Shown here: positions 46,234 through 53,658 of the stretch, one piece after another
Position numbering within the stretch: the stretch's first letter is position 1
Layout: each line of letters starts with the position of its first letter
From: Abditibacteriaceae bacterium
GTDB lineage: Bacteria; Armatimonadota; Abditibacteriia; Abditibacteriales; Abditibacteriaceae
Length of the DNA: 64,000 nt
Assembly: GCA_019239895.1 (NCBI GenBank)
Contig: JAFAZH010000021.1
Location: 62,001 to 126,000, forward strand
Reading direction: 5' to 3'
Made by a program: the position numbers and the translations under genes
The notes under the pieces: generated by a model
Databases searched by the model: none
The model's input: only the letters and a program-made list of their open reading frames with translations
What the model was told of the DNA's origin: nothing

Positions 46234-46671
46234 TTATGCGTTATGCTGGATGCTCTGCCAGTAGAAGCCAAAGTCGCGGATAAGCTCGGGGAGGACTTTC
46301 GCGTCCACGGGCTTCACCAGATAGTGGGAGACGCGAAGATCAAAAGACTGCCATTTATCGTTATCTTCTTCGGAGCCGGTCAGCACGACTATGGGAATCG
46401 CTTGCAGCCGCGGGTCGGCCTTGATTTCTTCGAGCGCCTCGCGCCCATCCTTGCGCGGCATGTGCAAATCGAGCAGGATGAGGCCCGGATGCGGCGCGGT
46501 GGCCGGGTCGTTATAGGCTCCACGATGGTGCAGGTAATCCATCAATTGCTGCCCGTCTTCCACATGGCGCAAGTCCACTTCCAGGCCGCTTTCCTCCAGC
46601 ATGAGGGAAGTAAATCTGCGGTCGCCGGGATTGTCTTCCGCCAAAAGAATAACAATGGGTCTGCTTGACAT
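46234..46671 (-). CDS. CheY-like single-domain response regulator (second copy)
   Basis: A 145-residue receiver domain very close to the one at 36026-36502. It has LLAEDNPGDRR, the phosphoacceptor in LILLDLHMPRKDG, VVVLTGSEED and the lysine in HYLVKPVDAK. The shared HRGAYNDPATAPHPGL insert marks the Rcp1-like group. No kinase is adjacent. The start has no clear ribosome-binding site. The two copies in one window suggest a duplicated regulator pool rather than a cognate pair. Confidence 0.9.
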   Translation of the reverse strand: MSSRPIVILLAEDNPGDRRFTSLMLEESGLEVDLRHVEDGQQLMDYLHHRGAYNDPATAPHPGLILLDLHMPRKDGREALEEIKADPRLQAIPIVVLTGSEEDNDKWQSFDLRVSHYLVKPVDAKVLPELIRDFGFYWQSIQHNA

Positions 46672-46769
46672 AAGTAAATTGGATTAATTCCCGTTTTGGC
46701 CTGATCTGTTTTAAGATCCTTTCTATTTTCCTGTGTGCAGTTTTTACGCCACGTTTGTGAATATATCTG

Positions 46770-46795
46770 TAGGGACGCGCTTCATCGCGTCTCTA
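46770..46795. repeat. Short inverted repeat of the GTAGGGACGCG type
   Basis: TAGGGACGCG and CGCGTCTCTA face each other around six bases, with one mismatch. This small palindrome is a widespread interspersed repeat in several phyla. The remaining gap 46672-46825 shows nothing else except the promoter-like bases before 46826. Confidence 0.6.
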
Positions 46796-46825
46796 CGCCG
46801 GTGCCAAATGCGTTAAACTTAATTT

Positions 46826-47005
46826 ATGTCCCATCATCACTTGCCACATATTCTCTTTATTCTTTGTAATGTACAGTTGCTCGGATTCACGGCCTGGGTG
46901 ATTTTTCGTTGGATTCGCAGCTTCATACGCTTAGTCTTGCGCCCACCCGTAGCCAGGGATGGCTTTCGCATTACCGACAACTATCCTCTCAGCCCCGACT
47001 CTTAA
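46826..47005 (+). CDS. Tiny membrane protein, GFxVxDDYP family, member 1
   Basis: A 59-residue protein, not long enough for ordinary gene finders. It has a hydrophobic helix at residues 8-26 (HILFILCNVQLLGFTAWVIF), a basic amphipathic stretch (RWIRSFIRLVLRPP) and a tail with GFRITDNYPLSPDS. The motif G-F-x-[IV]-x-D-[DN]-Y-P is shared with four other small proteins in the window. TAAACT at 46814-46819 lies six bases before the ATG and no Shine-Dalgarno exists, so a leaderless transcript is likely. It is 22 bases upstream of member 2. The function is unknown; the tail probably lies in the cytoplasm by the positive-inside rule. Confidence 0.75.
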   Translation: MSHHHLPHILFILCNVQLLGFTAWVIFRWIRSFIRLVLRPPVARDGFRITDNYPLSPDS

Positions 47006-47027
47006 CGACACAAAGGAGAGGTCAGCA

Positions 47028-47243
47028 ATGGCTCTAGACGCGGTAGTCTTTGTCATAGTGTTAGCGGCGTTGGGCAGTAGCGCGGCGCTCATTTGTCATT
47101 ACATAGATAACCTAGCTGGGGCGCTCACTCGGTTCTGGGCTAATCTATGGGCGGGGTTGGTTGGCTCGCGGCGCAAACTGCCGCCACCAGTGCGCGGGTT
47201 TCTCATTGAGGACGACTATCCGCGGAATAAATCGTCAGGCTGA
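47028..47243 (+). CDS. Tiny membrane protein, GFxVxDDYP family, member 2
   Basis: A 71-residue protein with a Shine-Dalgarno (AAAGGAG) nine bases before ATG 47028. The hydrophobic segment (residues 4-23, DAVVFVIVLAALGSSAALIC) precedes an amphipathic stretch (HYIDNLAGALTRFWANLWAG). A basic linker (GSRRKLPPPV) leads to the conserved tail RGFLIEDDYPRNKSSG. It is the second of a tandem pair with 46826-47005, which makes the pairing meaningful, as a second pair exists at 54810-55277. No similarity to a named family is recognised. Confidence 0.85.
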   Translation: MALDAVVFVIVLAALGSSAALICHYIDNLAGALTRFWANLWAGLVGSRRKLPPPVRGFLIEDDYPRNKSSG

Positions 47244-47268
47244 TCTAAAAAGGGCATTCGCTCAAGGC

Positions 47269-47455
47269 ATAATAGACCTCTTGCATAAGTGGCAGGCAGT
47301 GTCATTGCGACCGGAGCGAGGCACGAGCGCAGTAGAGAAATCTTAACTTGGCTACCCCTCAAAGATGCCTCGACTCTGTTGCACGGAGTTTATCCTCGAA
47401 CGCAGTGAAGGACCCGGCATGACATCCAACCTAACTGATGCAAGGGGTCTATTAT
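47269..47455. repeat. MITE-like element with ATAATAGACC ends
   Basis: The ends ATAATAGACCTCTTGCATAA and its near-complement (ACTGATGCAAGGGGTCTATTAT, right side) form 22-base terminal inverted repeats with three mismatches. Inside is a CATTGCGACCGGAGCGAGGC-like stretch of the common repetitive type. It lies between the tiny membrane gene and the GH43 gene and may carry that gene's promoter. Confidence 0.65.
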
Positions 47456-47487
47456 AGATAGGAAGCCGGAAAGGATACGTGGTTGCC

Positions 47488-48930
47488 ATGATGTCATCTT
47501 TTAGAACCCTAACGGGCAAGTTGGGAATAGGGTTGCTACTGGTAAGCTCCATTTTATCGGTCAGCCCTCCGCCACTAAAAGCGGTCGAGACCAATGTGTT
47601 GGTGCGCGACCCTTCGACTATTGTCCAGCATGATGGCACCTACTGGGTTTATGGCACCGGGCGGGGCACGCAGCAGTTCTCTTCGACCGACCGCCTGCAC
47701 TGGACGAACCAGGGGCCAGCCCTGGCGACCGCTCCCGCTTGGGTGGCTAATAACGTGCCCGGTAACACTACCAATGAAGTGTGGGCACCGGACGTGCATT
47801 TCTTTAATGGCAAATACTATCTCTACTCTTCCTACTCGCACTGGGGTTCCAATAGTTCCGGTATTGGGTTAGCCACTAATGACACCTTAGACCCCAAGGG
47901 CTGGGTGGATCAAGGCTTGGTGATTCGTTCCATTGCCGGGGGCGATGTGAATGCCATTGATCCGTGCATCTTCGAGGATGCCGAGGGCAAGCCGTGGCTT
48001 TCTTATGGCTCCTATGTCAGTGGCATCAAGTTGATTCAACTCGACCCGGCAACGGGCAAGCAGCTTGGCGACAAGGTTTATTCCCTGGCCACCCATCCGC
48101 GCGGCCCTGGCGCGGCCATTGAAGCTTCTTATGTCTACTATCACGACGGCTACTATTACCTGTTCGTCAACTGGGATGCCTGCTGCGCGGGGGCCAAGAG
48201 CAGCTATAACATTCGTATGGGACGCTCCAAGACAGTCACCGGCCCCTATCTGGATAAAACCGGTAAGGGCATGATGCAGGGTGGCGGGACTCTCTTTCTG
48301 GCGGCGACCTATGACAACGGTTCCGGCAGGCCCGTAGACGATGAAGTCGGTCCCGGTCATGTGGGCATCCTGCACGATACTGATGGCTACTGGCTCAGCA
48401 CGCACTACGAATGGGCACGCGACCAAAACGGCGCAACGACGATGAACCTGAATCAGCTTAGTTGGGATACCGATGGCTGGCCGCGTCCCGTCTTAGATAC
48501 TGGCCCTTATAAAATTGTTTCCGCCATTGCGACCCATGATGTTCTGGCGGTGGTGCGCGACACAGCCCTCGAAGGCGCTCCCATTCAGACCGTATTCGAT
48601 GCCGGGGCTAATAGCCAGCGTTGGACATTGCAGTATCAGGGCGATGGCTATTATAGCATCATTAAACCGGGCACTAACATGGCACTCAGCGTGAGCGGCT
48701 GTAACGCCACCGCCGGGGCGAAGATTGAAATTTCTGATAACCGCAATCGAGACTGCCAGCAATGGTATCTGCAACAAAATGATGACGGCACTTACACCCT
48801 GTTCCCCAAGAGCGGCAACAGAGCACAGGCCCTCGATGTCAGCGGCTGCTCGCCCAACGATGGCACTCCCCTGGAACAATGGAATGCTAACGGCCTGGAA
48901 TGCCAGAAGTGGTCATTGCGCCTGCGCTAA
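47488..48930 (+). CDS. GH43 arabinan endo-1,5-alpha-L-arabinosidase-like enzyme with ricin-type CBM13
   Basis: A 480-residue secreted enzyme (AAAGGA before ATG 47488; a GTG at 47479 is possible). The signal peptide ends near residue 32. The GH43 five-bladed propeller shows the general base Asp41 (VRDPSTI), the pKa-modulating Asp158 (AIDPCIFE) and the general acid Glu212 (AAIEASYVYY). These three carboxylates are the family's catalytic set. Residues 350-480 form a ricin B/CBM13 lectin domain with two QxW repeats (QRWTLQYQGDG, CQQWYLQQND, CQKWSLRLR). It hydrolyses arabinan side chains of plant pectin. The stop codon overlaps the promoter of a tiny membrane gene. Confidence 0.9.
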   Translation: MMSSFRTLTGKLGIGLLLVSSILSVSPPPLKAVETNVLVRDPSTIVQHDGTYWVYGTGRGTQQFSSTDRLHWTNQGPALATAPAWVANNVPGNTTNEVWAPDVHFFNGKYYLYSSYSHWGSNSSGIGLATNDTLDPKGWVDQGLVIRSIAGGDVNAIDPCIFEDAEGKPWLSYGSYVSGIKLIQLDPATGKQLGDKVYSLATHPRGPGAAIEASYVYYHDGYYYLFVNWDACCAGAKSSYNIRMGRSKTVTGPYLDKTGKGMMQGGGTLFLAATYDNGSGRPVDDEVGPGHVGILHDTDGYWLSTHYEWARDQNGATTMNLNQLSWDTDGWPRPVLDTGPYKIVSAIATHDVLAVVRDTALEGAPIQTVFDAGANSQRWTLQYQGDGYYSIIKPGTNMALSVSGCNATAGAKIEISDNRNRDCQQWYLQQNDDGTYTLFPKSGNRAQALDVSGCSPNDGTPLEQWNANGLECQKWSLRLR

Positions 48931-48941
48931 AATTTTGAGTT

Positions 48942-49118
48942 ATGGAAGTCATCGTCATCTTGCTCGTTTCACTCTGGTTTCTTCTAATAATGACCGTCGC
49001 CGTCTGGCTGGGCGTCCGCTGGTTTATTACTACCTTTCAAAGACTGGCCCATCCTGGACGCAAGTCACAACTCCAAATTGGTGCGGGATTTCAGATTGAA
49101 GACGACTACCCAATATAG
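48942..49118 (+). CDS. Tiny membrane protein, GFxVxDDYP family, member 3
   Basis: A 58-residue protein: one strong transmembrane helix (residues 3-26, VIVILLVSLWFLLIMTVAVW), a basic stretch (TTFQRLAHPGRKSQLQ) and the tail GAGFQIEDDYPI, which ends only one residue after the YP of the motif. This is the shortest tail of the family, so the motif itself is the C-terminus. TAAAAT at 48928-48933, eight bases before the ATG, overlaps the GH43 stop codon; there is no Shine-Dalgarno, so it is probably leaderless. It lies 11 bases behind the GH43 gene on the same strand. Confidence 0.8.
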   Translation: MEVIVILLVSLWFLLIMTVAVWLGVRWFITTFQRLAHPGRKSQLQIGAGFQIEDDYPI

Positions 49119-49166
49119 GTGCTGCTGGCCGATTCACATTGGGTTAGATAATAAAGAAGATACGTT

Positions 49167-49946
49167 ATGTTGCTTGAGGACTGCCAGGTTCAGCAATTCA
49201 TAGAGCAGGGTTTTATCCGACTGGATAATGCTTTCCCCCGGCAATTAGCGGATGCTGGGCGGGAGATATTGTGGCGTGACACGGGCTGCGATCCCCACAA
49301 CCCTACAACCTGGACACAGCCTGTTATCAGGCTTGGGAGTTACACCCAGGAATCGTTTCAGCAGGCGGTAAACACGGCTCAACTGCATAGCGCCTTCGAC
49401 CAACTTGTTGGCAAAGGGCGTTGGGAGCCACGCGAAAGTCTCGGCACTTTTCCGATTCGATTTCCCAGCCTCGATGATCCGGGCGATGCCGGGTGGCATG
49501 TTGATGTCAGCTTTGCCGACGAGAATTCAGACCCCAACGATTTCTTTAACTGGCGGGTCAATGTCCATTCTAGAGGCCGCGCGTTGCTCATGCTCTTTTT
49601 GTTTTCCGATGTGAGCGAGCAGGATGCACCGACACGCATCAGAGTCGGGTCGCATCTCGATATGGCGCAATGGCTCGCGCCCGCCCGGGATGCTGGCATA
49701 TCGCTCAGGGAACTGGATTTAACCAGCAGCACCCACCGTCCCCAGACTTTAGCCGTGGGCGCAGCGGGCACGGTTTATCTGTGCCATCCTTTTCTCGTTC
49801 ATGCCGCGCAACCGCATCATGGCAAGGAGCCGCGCTTCATGGCCCAGCCGCCGCTTTATCCAGCTCAGCCGTTCCATCTCCATCGTAAGGACAACGCTTA
49901 TTCACCAGTGGAAATGGCGATTCGCCAGGGTCTCGGACTCGAATAA
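49167..49946 (+). CDS. Phytanoyl-CoA dioxygenase (PhyH)-family Fe(II)/2-oxoglutarate oxygenase
   Basis: A 259-residue protein. The PhyH pattern is complete: FIEQGFIRLDNAFPRQLADA, the iron ligands WHVDVS (H-x-D), the distal His in CHPFLVHAAQPHHGKEPRFM, and an Arg for 2-oxoglutarate binding in the same stretch. The paralogue at 13799-14582 is frameshifted. Substrates in this family range from phytanoyl-CoA to ectoine and nucleosides, so none is claimed. The first ATG is read; AGATAATAAAGAAGATACG upstream has a possible -10 but no Shine-Dalgarno. Confidence 0.85.
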   Translation: MLLEDCQVQQFIEQGFIRLDNAFPRQLADAGREILWRDTGCDPHNPTTWTQPVIRLGSYTQESFQQAVNTAQLHSAFDQLVGKGRWEPRESLGTFPIRFPSLDDPGDAGWHVDVSFADENSDPNDFFNWRVNVHSRGRALLMLFLFSDVSEQDAPTRIRVGSHLDMAQWLAPARDAGISLRELDLTSSTHRPQTLAVGAAGTVYLCHPFLVHAAQPHHGKEPRFMAQPPLYPAQPFHLHRKDNAYSPVEMAIRQGLGLE

Positions 49947-50108
49947 ATGCGCTGGCCTCAGAACTCTATGAGGCCAGGCTTAACGGTCAGACAATTAAGC
50001 GTTACAATGAAAGTGCGGCGCTGTGGCTCGTGCTTTCGTCAGTTACAGGGCGCAACTGATTTAGACATTGAGTGACTCTATTATAGCGGTGCCATGCGGA
50101 GGGTCTAC

Positions 50109-50441
50109 ATGACAATTGACGGGATTTTTTGTAATGGCCGGTATCGAGTCAGCACCGTTTCCTCGGAGATGAGAATGTCGCACTGGATTGATGCTCCCAT
50201 TGTCACCAGGGTCGAGGATGGAAGCTCAATTCTCGATCTCTCACAGGAGATATGGGATTTGCAAGACACCCGCGAAGAGGGAGAGGTGCTGGTTCTGATT
50301 ATAAGAAAGTATCCCGGTCTGACGAATGGTGTGGAAGTGAGCATCCTCCCGGAATTGGGCAGTTTCTTGATTGCCGACAGCAACGCAAGGCGCAACGTAA
50401 CGCGCGAGGAGCTAATGGCGAAGCTCAGCGAATACCCTTAA
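50109..50441 (+). CDS. Hypothetical protein of about 110 residues
   Basis: The start at 50109 is favoured by GGAGGG seven bases upstream; ATG 50094 would add five residues. It begins MTIDGIFCNGRYRVSTVSSE, then alternates beta-like strands (IVTRVEDGSSILDLSQEIWD, GEVLVLIIRKYPG) and ends in a helix (TREELMAKLSEYP). It is cytosolic by lack of signal or membrane segments. I do not recognise the family. A TTAA-flanked repeat lies behind it. Confidence 0.6.
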   Translation: MTIDGIFCNGRYRVSTVSSEMRMSHWIDAPIVTRVEDGSSILDLSQEIWDLQDTREEGEVLVLIIRKYPGLTNGVEVSILPELGSFLIADSNARRNVTREELMAKLSEYP

Positions 50442-50526
50442 CTCATGGTCGGCGCACACCCGCTATTGTGGGCGAGCAGCCTCAGCGTTGGGCCAGCAGG
50501 CGACTTGCCCAGTCGTTCGGTTATTA

Positions 50527-50685
50527 TTAAATAGCCCAAGTTGCTACCGCAGGCCCAGTGGTTAAAACCACGGGCTGCAAAACAAAGTCCGCCTGCGCGG
50601 ACTGCCTCAGTCGCCGCAGGGCGACTTCGTTTCGCAGCCCGTGACTTGAGTCACGGCACCACCAGTAGCAACTTGGGCTATTTAA
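50527..50685. repeat. TTAA-ended MITE-like element (159 bp)
   Basis: Perfect 21-base terminal inverted repeats begin TTAAATAGCCCAAGTTGCTA and end with the reverse complement, including the TTAA ends. The interior has two further hairpins (GTCCGCCTGCGCGGAC and GTCGCCGCAGGGCGAC). A related element at 52503-52660 shares GGTTAAAACCAC and GGCTGCAAAAC but has different ends. It lies between the genes at 50109 and 50728. Confidence 0.8.
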
Positions 50686-50727
50686 GCTTGATGGCTGCTA
50701 TATCCACTATTGAAGGAGAAAAAGACT

Positions 50728-51255
50728 GTGACCATTGTTGATCGCTTATTGGGGCACGACGCCTGGACGACACGGCAGTTGCTTTTGCGCTGCCGGGAGT
50801 TATCGGAGGAGCAACTGAGCCGCAAGTTTGACATCGGTGACAAGAGCCTGCTGGAGACTTTTGAGCACCTCATCGCCTGTATGGAAGGCCATACCGAATT
50901 TATGATGGGGCGCACGGCTTATGAAGCCTACCGTGATGATGAAACGGTGGATGGTATGCTGACCCGGCTAACGATTGTCGCCAAAGACCTGGCCGAAGTT
51001 GCCAGCAGGGTAGACCGTGAGGGCCAGGCGGATGTCATGGTCACTGACCCCGACAATGGCAACCGGCGGTCGCTGGGCGGATTGATTGCCCATACCATCA
51101 CCCACAGTATGCATCACCGTGCGCAGATTCTCTACATACTCGAGCAACTGGGCGTGCAGAATGTCATTGAAGGCGATGCCCTCGGTTGGGAAGCTCAAGC
51201 ACGAGGCTGGGGCTGGGCCGATGGTCAAAGCTCTGGCCGCATGATAGCAGATTAA
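50728..51255 (+). CDS. DinB-family putative metal-dependent enzyme
   Basis: A 175-residue protein read from GTG 50728 behind AAGGAG; a TTG at 50710 would be inside that site. The DinB four-helix bundle shows three histidines in the usual places: GHDAWTTRQLL near the start, EHLIACMEGHTEFM in helix 2, and TITHSMHHRAQILYIL at the C-terminal third. These bind a divalent metal in the family, whose members include thiol transferases and unidentified damage-inducible proteins. Role here is unknown. The TTAA repeat ends about 40 bases upstream. Confidence 0.75.
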   Translation: MTIVDRLLGHDAWTTRQLLLRCRELSEEQLSRKFDIGDKSLLETFEHLIACMEGHTEFMMGRTAYEAYRDDETVDGMLTRLTIVAKDLAEVASRVDREGQADVMVTDPDNGNRRSLGGLIAHTITHSMHHRAQILYILEQLGVQNVIEGDALGWEAQARGWGWADGQSSGRMIAD

Positions 51256-51338
51256 AGACCCCCAGCCACGCCAACAGCCACCGCAACCGACGCCTTCCGG
51301 CTCTATGCCACTACGCCCCGCGTGGCTGAGTCTATCGT

Positions 51339-51368
51339 TTGAGCGTGGCGCGGGGTGTGACGTATAAT
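51339..51368 (+). promoter_or_regulatory. Promoter of the CbrC-like gene, probably leaderless
   Basis: TTGAGC at 51339-51344 and a perfect TATAAT at 51363-51368 are 18 bases apart, and the ATG at 51376 lies seven bases after the -10 box. Transcription would start at or next to the start codon. No Shine-Dalgarno is present. Confidence 0.7.
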
Positions 51369-51375
51369 AGGCGCT

Positions 51376-51930
51376 ATGGACTTACCTCGCTTTAAATATC
51401 ATCCCGACCCGGTTGCCACAGGCAGCGTTAAGGCTTCTGAGGTGCAGTGCGCGTGTTGCCGTCAAGTGAGAGGCTATATTTACACCGGCCCGGTCTACGC
51501 AACTGCGGAGCTTGATGAAAGCCTGTGTCCCTGGTGCCTGGCCGATGGCACAGCCCATGAGAAGTTCGCTGCCAGTTTTGTGGATGAGGCTGGAGTGGGC
51601 GGCTATGACCAATGGGATGCTGTTCCCGCGGAAGTCGTGGCCGAAGTCGCGCACCGCACGCCGGGCTTCACAGGCTGGCAGCAGGAACAGTGGTGGACGC
51701 ATTGCGGTGATGCCGCCGAGTTTCTGGGCGTCGCAGGTTATGCCGAACTGCAAGAGTATGGCGAGGAAGCCGTGGCTTTTATCCGCGCTGCGTTTAGTGA
51801 GGAGAGTGATCTGCAAGGCCAGGAACTCGATGATGCCTTCCAGGAGTTTGACCGCGACCACGGCCCCACCGCCTATGTATTCAGGTGTCGCCACTGCCAT
51901 AAGCTGGGCGGCTACTGGGATTGTCATTAA
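51376..51930 (+). CDS. CbrC family protein
   Basis: A 184-residue protein of the CbrC family: PRFKYHPDPVATGSVKAS, then the cysteine pair VQCACCRQVRGYIYTGPVYA, CPWCLADGTAHEKF, GGYDQWDAVP with a TPGFTGWQQEQWWTHCGDAA block, and a C-terminal FRCRHCHKLGGYWDCH. The six or more cysteines suggest two zinc-ribbon-like sites. CbrC members confer colicin-related phenotypes in Enterobacteria but the activity is unknown. The gene is driven by the likely leaderless promoter at 51339-51368. Confidence 0.85.
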   Translation: MDLPRFKYHPDPVATGSVKASEVQCACCRQVRGYIYTGPVYATAELDESLCPWCLADGTAHEKFAASFVDEAGVGGYDQWDAVPAEVVAEVAHRTPGFTGWQQEQWWTHCGDAAEFLGVAGYAELQEYGEEAVAFIRAAFSEESDLQGQELDDAFQEFDRDHGPTAYVFRCRHCHKLGGYWDCH

Positions 51931-52048
51931 AATGGCCATCAATCGCCGCACAAGCCTCTGAACCCAGATTCCTTTCTGCCTGAACTCCGCCGTCCGGTTG
52001 CAGTGTGCTATGTTGGCAAATGCATTCAGGAATAGCCTAATGAGGTGT

Positions 52049-52054
52049 TATAAT
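52049..52054 (+). promoter_or_regulatory. -10 box of the mscL promoter
   Basis: TATAAT at 52049-52054 lies 50 bases before mscL, leaving a leader of about 45 bases with AAGGGG at the right distance from ATG 52105. A matching -35 box is not obvious. Confidence 0.5.
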
Positions 52055-52104
52055 AGCGGCGATGGTGCGAACCAGCGTTCTCTATCGAAAAGGGGTGTAA
52101 GTTT

Positions 52105-52485
52105 ATGATTCAGGAATTTCGAGATTTTATTGCAAAGGGCAACGTGCTGGATTTGGCGGTGGCCGTCCTGATCGGAGCTGCGTTTGGTAAGATCGTGGAC
52201 TCTTTTGTGAAAGACATCCTGACCCCGGTGTTAGCCCCTCTTACACCGGGGCGAGATTTCGCCGCTTACAAATTGGGGCCGTTTGGGGTAGGGAACTTCA
52301 TCAATAATGTGTTGCAATTTCTGATTATCGCTTTCGTGCTGTTCCTCATCGTTAAAGCCGTCAAGCGAATCCAGAGACCAGTGGCTGTCGAGCCTCCGGC
52401 CCCCGTGGTTGATCTGGCTGCCGAAAACGTCGCCCAAAACCAGCAGATTATCGCCTTACTCGAACAAATCGTCGCCAAGTCATAA
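52105..52485 (+). CDS. mscL: Large-conductance mechanosensitive channel MscL
   Basis: A 126-residue protein with the MscL signature throughout. An N-terminal amphipathic helix (IQEFRDFIAKGNVLDLAVAV) leads to TM1 with the GAAFGKIVDSFVKD pore segment. A short extracellular loop (LTPGRDFAAYKLGP) precedes TM2 (NFINNVLQFLIIAFVLFLIV), and a coiled C-terminal helix (ENVAQNQQIIALLEQIVAKS) bundles the pentamer in the cytoplasm. It opens on membrane tension to release osmolytes. AAGGGG precedes the start. Length matches the family. Confidence 0.97.
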   Translation: MIQEFRDFIAKGNVLDLAVAVLIGAAFGKIVDSFVKDILTPVLAPLTPGRDFAAYKLGPFGVGNFINNVLQFLIIAFVLFLIVKAVKRIQRPVAVEPPAPVVDLAAENVAQNQQIIALLEQIVAKS

Positions 52486-52502
52486 TCATCTTCCGATAAG
52501 AC

Positions 52503-52660
52503 AACTCAACTTGCTTTCTGGGGCCAGCGGTTAAAACCACCGGCTGCAAAACGAAGTCGCCCTGCGGCGACTCCAACAGTCCGCGTAGGCGGACTTGGTC
52601 TTGCAGTCTGCGAATTTATTCGCTGGTTAATACGCCCCTATCGTAGTAGTAAGTTGAGTT
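52503..52660. repeat. MITE-like element related to the TTAA element (158 bp)
   Basis: Terminal inverted repeats AACTCAACTTGCT and AGTAAGTTGAGTT (one mismatch) enclose an interior sharing GGTTAAAACCACCGGCTGC and the GAAGTCGCC / GTCCGC hairpins with 50527-50685. It ends 15 bases before the GNAT start at 52675, so the -10 box GATAAT at 52663-52668 sits just outside its right end. Confidence 0.7.
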
Positions 52661-52674
52661 AAGATAATCTTAAT

Positions 52675-53127
52675 GTGAGTGACACCATTATCCGCCAGGC
52701 CAACGAGTCCGATATTTCGGCTGTCTGCCAACTTCAACAGCAGTGGTTTGAAGAAGGCAGTTATTACGGCTTTAGGCCGGAGGGTCGTAAGCAGTTTCAG
52801 GCGGCTCTTGGCCCCTACTTTCTGGTCGCGGAGCTTGACGGCGCGGTGATTGGCTTTATTGCGGCCTCGATTCATACCAGCGAGGGCACCGCCGTCATGG
52901 AGGCAGGTGACAGCTACATAGAAATTGATAATCTTTACATGTCGCCCCCATTCAGAAACCAGGGCATCGGCAGCCAGTTGGTGACTCAACTGCTGTCCTA
53001 CGCCAAAGAGCAGGGCGTTGCCCATGCCTTGCTCTGTTCAGCCAACAAAGACATCCCCCGCATTATCAAGTTCTACGAGCAGCACAACTTCAAAAGCTGG
53101 TATGTAAAGCTGTTCCAAAAACTGTGA
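52675..53127 (+). CDS. GNAT-family N-acetyltransferase
   Basis: A 150-residue protein with a GTG start. GATAAT at 52663-52668 lies six bases before the GTG, so the message is probably leaderless. The GNAT fold is visible: IIRQANESDISAVCQLQQQW, YFLVAELDGAVIGFIAA, DNLYMSPPFRNQGIGSQLV (acetyl-CoA pyrophosphate loop [RQ]-x-x-G-x-[GA]), and HALLCSANKDIPRIIKFYEQ, then HNFKSWYVKLF. It transfers an acetyl group to an amine; the substrate is unknown. It is followed by a second GNAT gene 30 bases on. Confidence 0.9.
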   Translation: MSDTIIRQANESDISAVCQLQQQWFEEGSYYGFRPEGRKQFQAALGPYFLVAELDGAVIGFIAASIHTSEGTAVMEAGDSYIEIDNLYMSPPFRNQGIGSQLVTQLLSYAKEQGVAHALLCSANKDIPRIIKFYEQHNFKSWYVKLFQKL

Positions 53128-53157
53128 TGAGTAATATTTGATGGGTGATAATACCGG

Positions 53158-53553
53158 ATGATTGAATATCGGCCCAGTCGTCCTGATGACCATGCAGCGG
53201 TGCGCCAGTTCCTGATGGAAGTGGGTTGGCAGCGCCGCGTCCAGGATGTGGCGCGGTTTGAGAAAATGATGGATAGGGCTGACCGCACGATGCTGGCTCT
53301 CGAAGGGACGCGTATTGTTGGCTTTGGGCGAGCCTTATGTGATGGCGTTTCCAACGGCTATCTCTCGATGTTGGCCGTGGCAGAAGATAAGCGCGGTCAG
53401 GGTATTGGTCGTGAATTGGTGCAGCGACTGATGGCCGACGATGACGATGATAATGTCACCTGGGTGCTGCGGGCCGGGCGTCAAAGCGCGGGCTTCTGGC
53501 GAAAGCTGGGATTCAAAGCATCGGATACAGCAATGGAGCGGGTCAGAAGTTGA
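53158..53553 (+). CDS. GNAT-family N-acetyltransferase (second)
   Basis: A 131-residue protein. GATAAT at 53147-53152 ends five bases before ATG 53158, another leaderless-type start. The core shows EYRPSRPDDHAAVRQFLMEV, TMLALEGTRIVGFGRALCDG, SMLAVAEDKRGQGIGRELVQ (acetyl-CoA loop RGQGIG) and TWVLRAGRQSAGFWRKLGFK. It is short for a GNAT but has all core strands. It is not the paralogue of the preceding gene beyond the shared fold. Confidence 0.88.
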   Translation: MIEYRPSRPDDHAAVRQFLMEVGWQRRVQDVARFEKMMDRADRTMLALEGTRIVGFGRALCDGVSNGYLSMLAVAEDKRGQGIGRELVQRLMADDDDDNVTWVLRAGRQSAGFWRKLGFKASDTAMERVRS

Positions 53554-53658
53554 GATTGAGACATCCTCTACTGCCAGTCGGCCACTCGATTACCGCTGAG
53601 GACAAGCGAATTGCGAGGGAGTGGCTGCGGGCGGTTGGGCTTTGAACGATACCAAGCT

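Noticed and set aside
53550..53643. Short frame with HSITAEDKRIAREWLRAVGL before the phosphotransferase gene
   Set aside because: It may be a remnant, but only about 31 codons and no family match.
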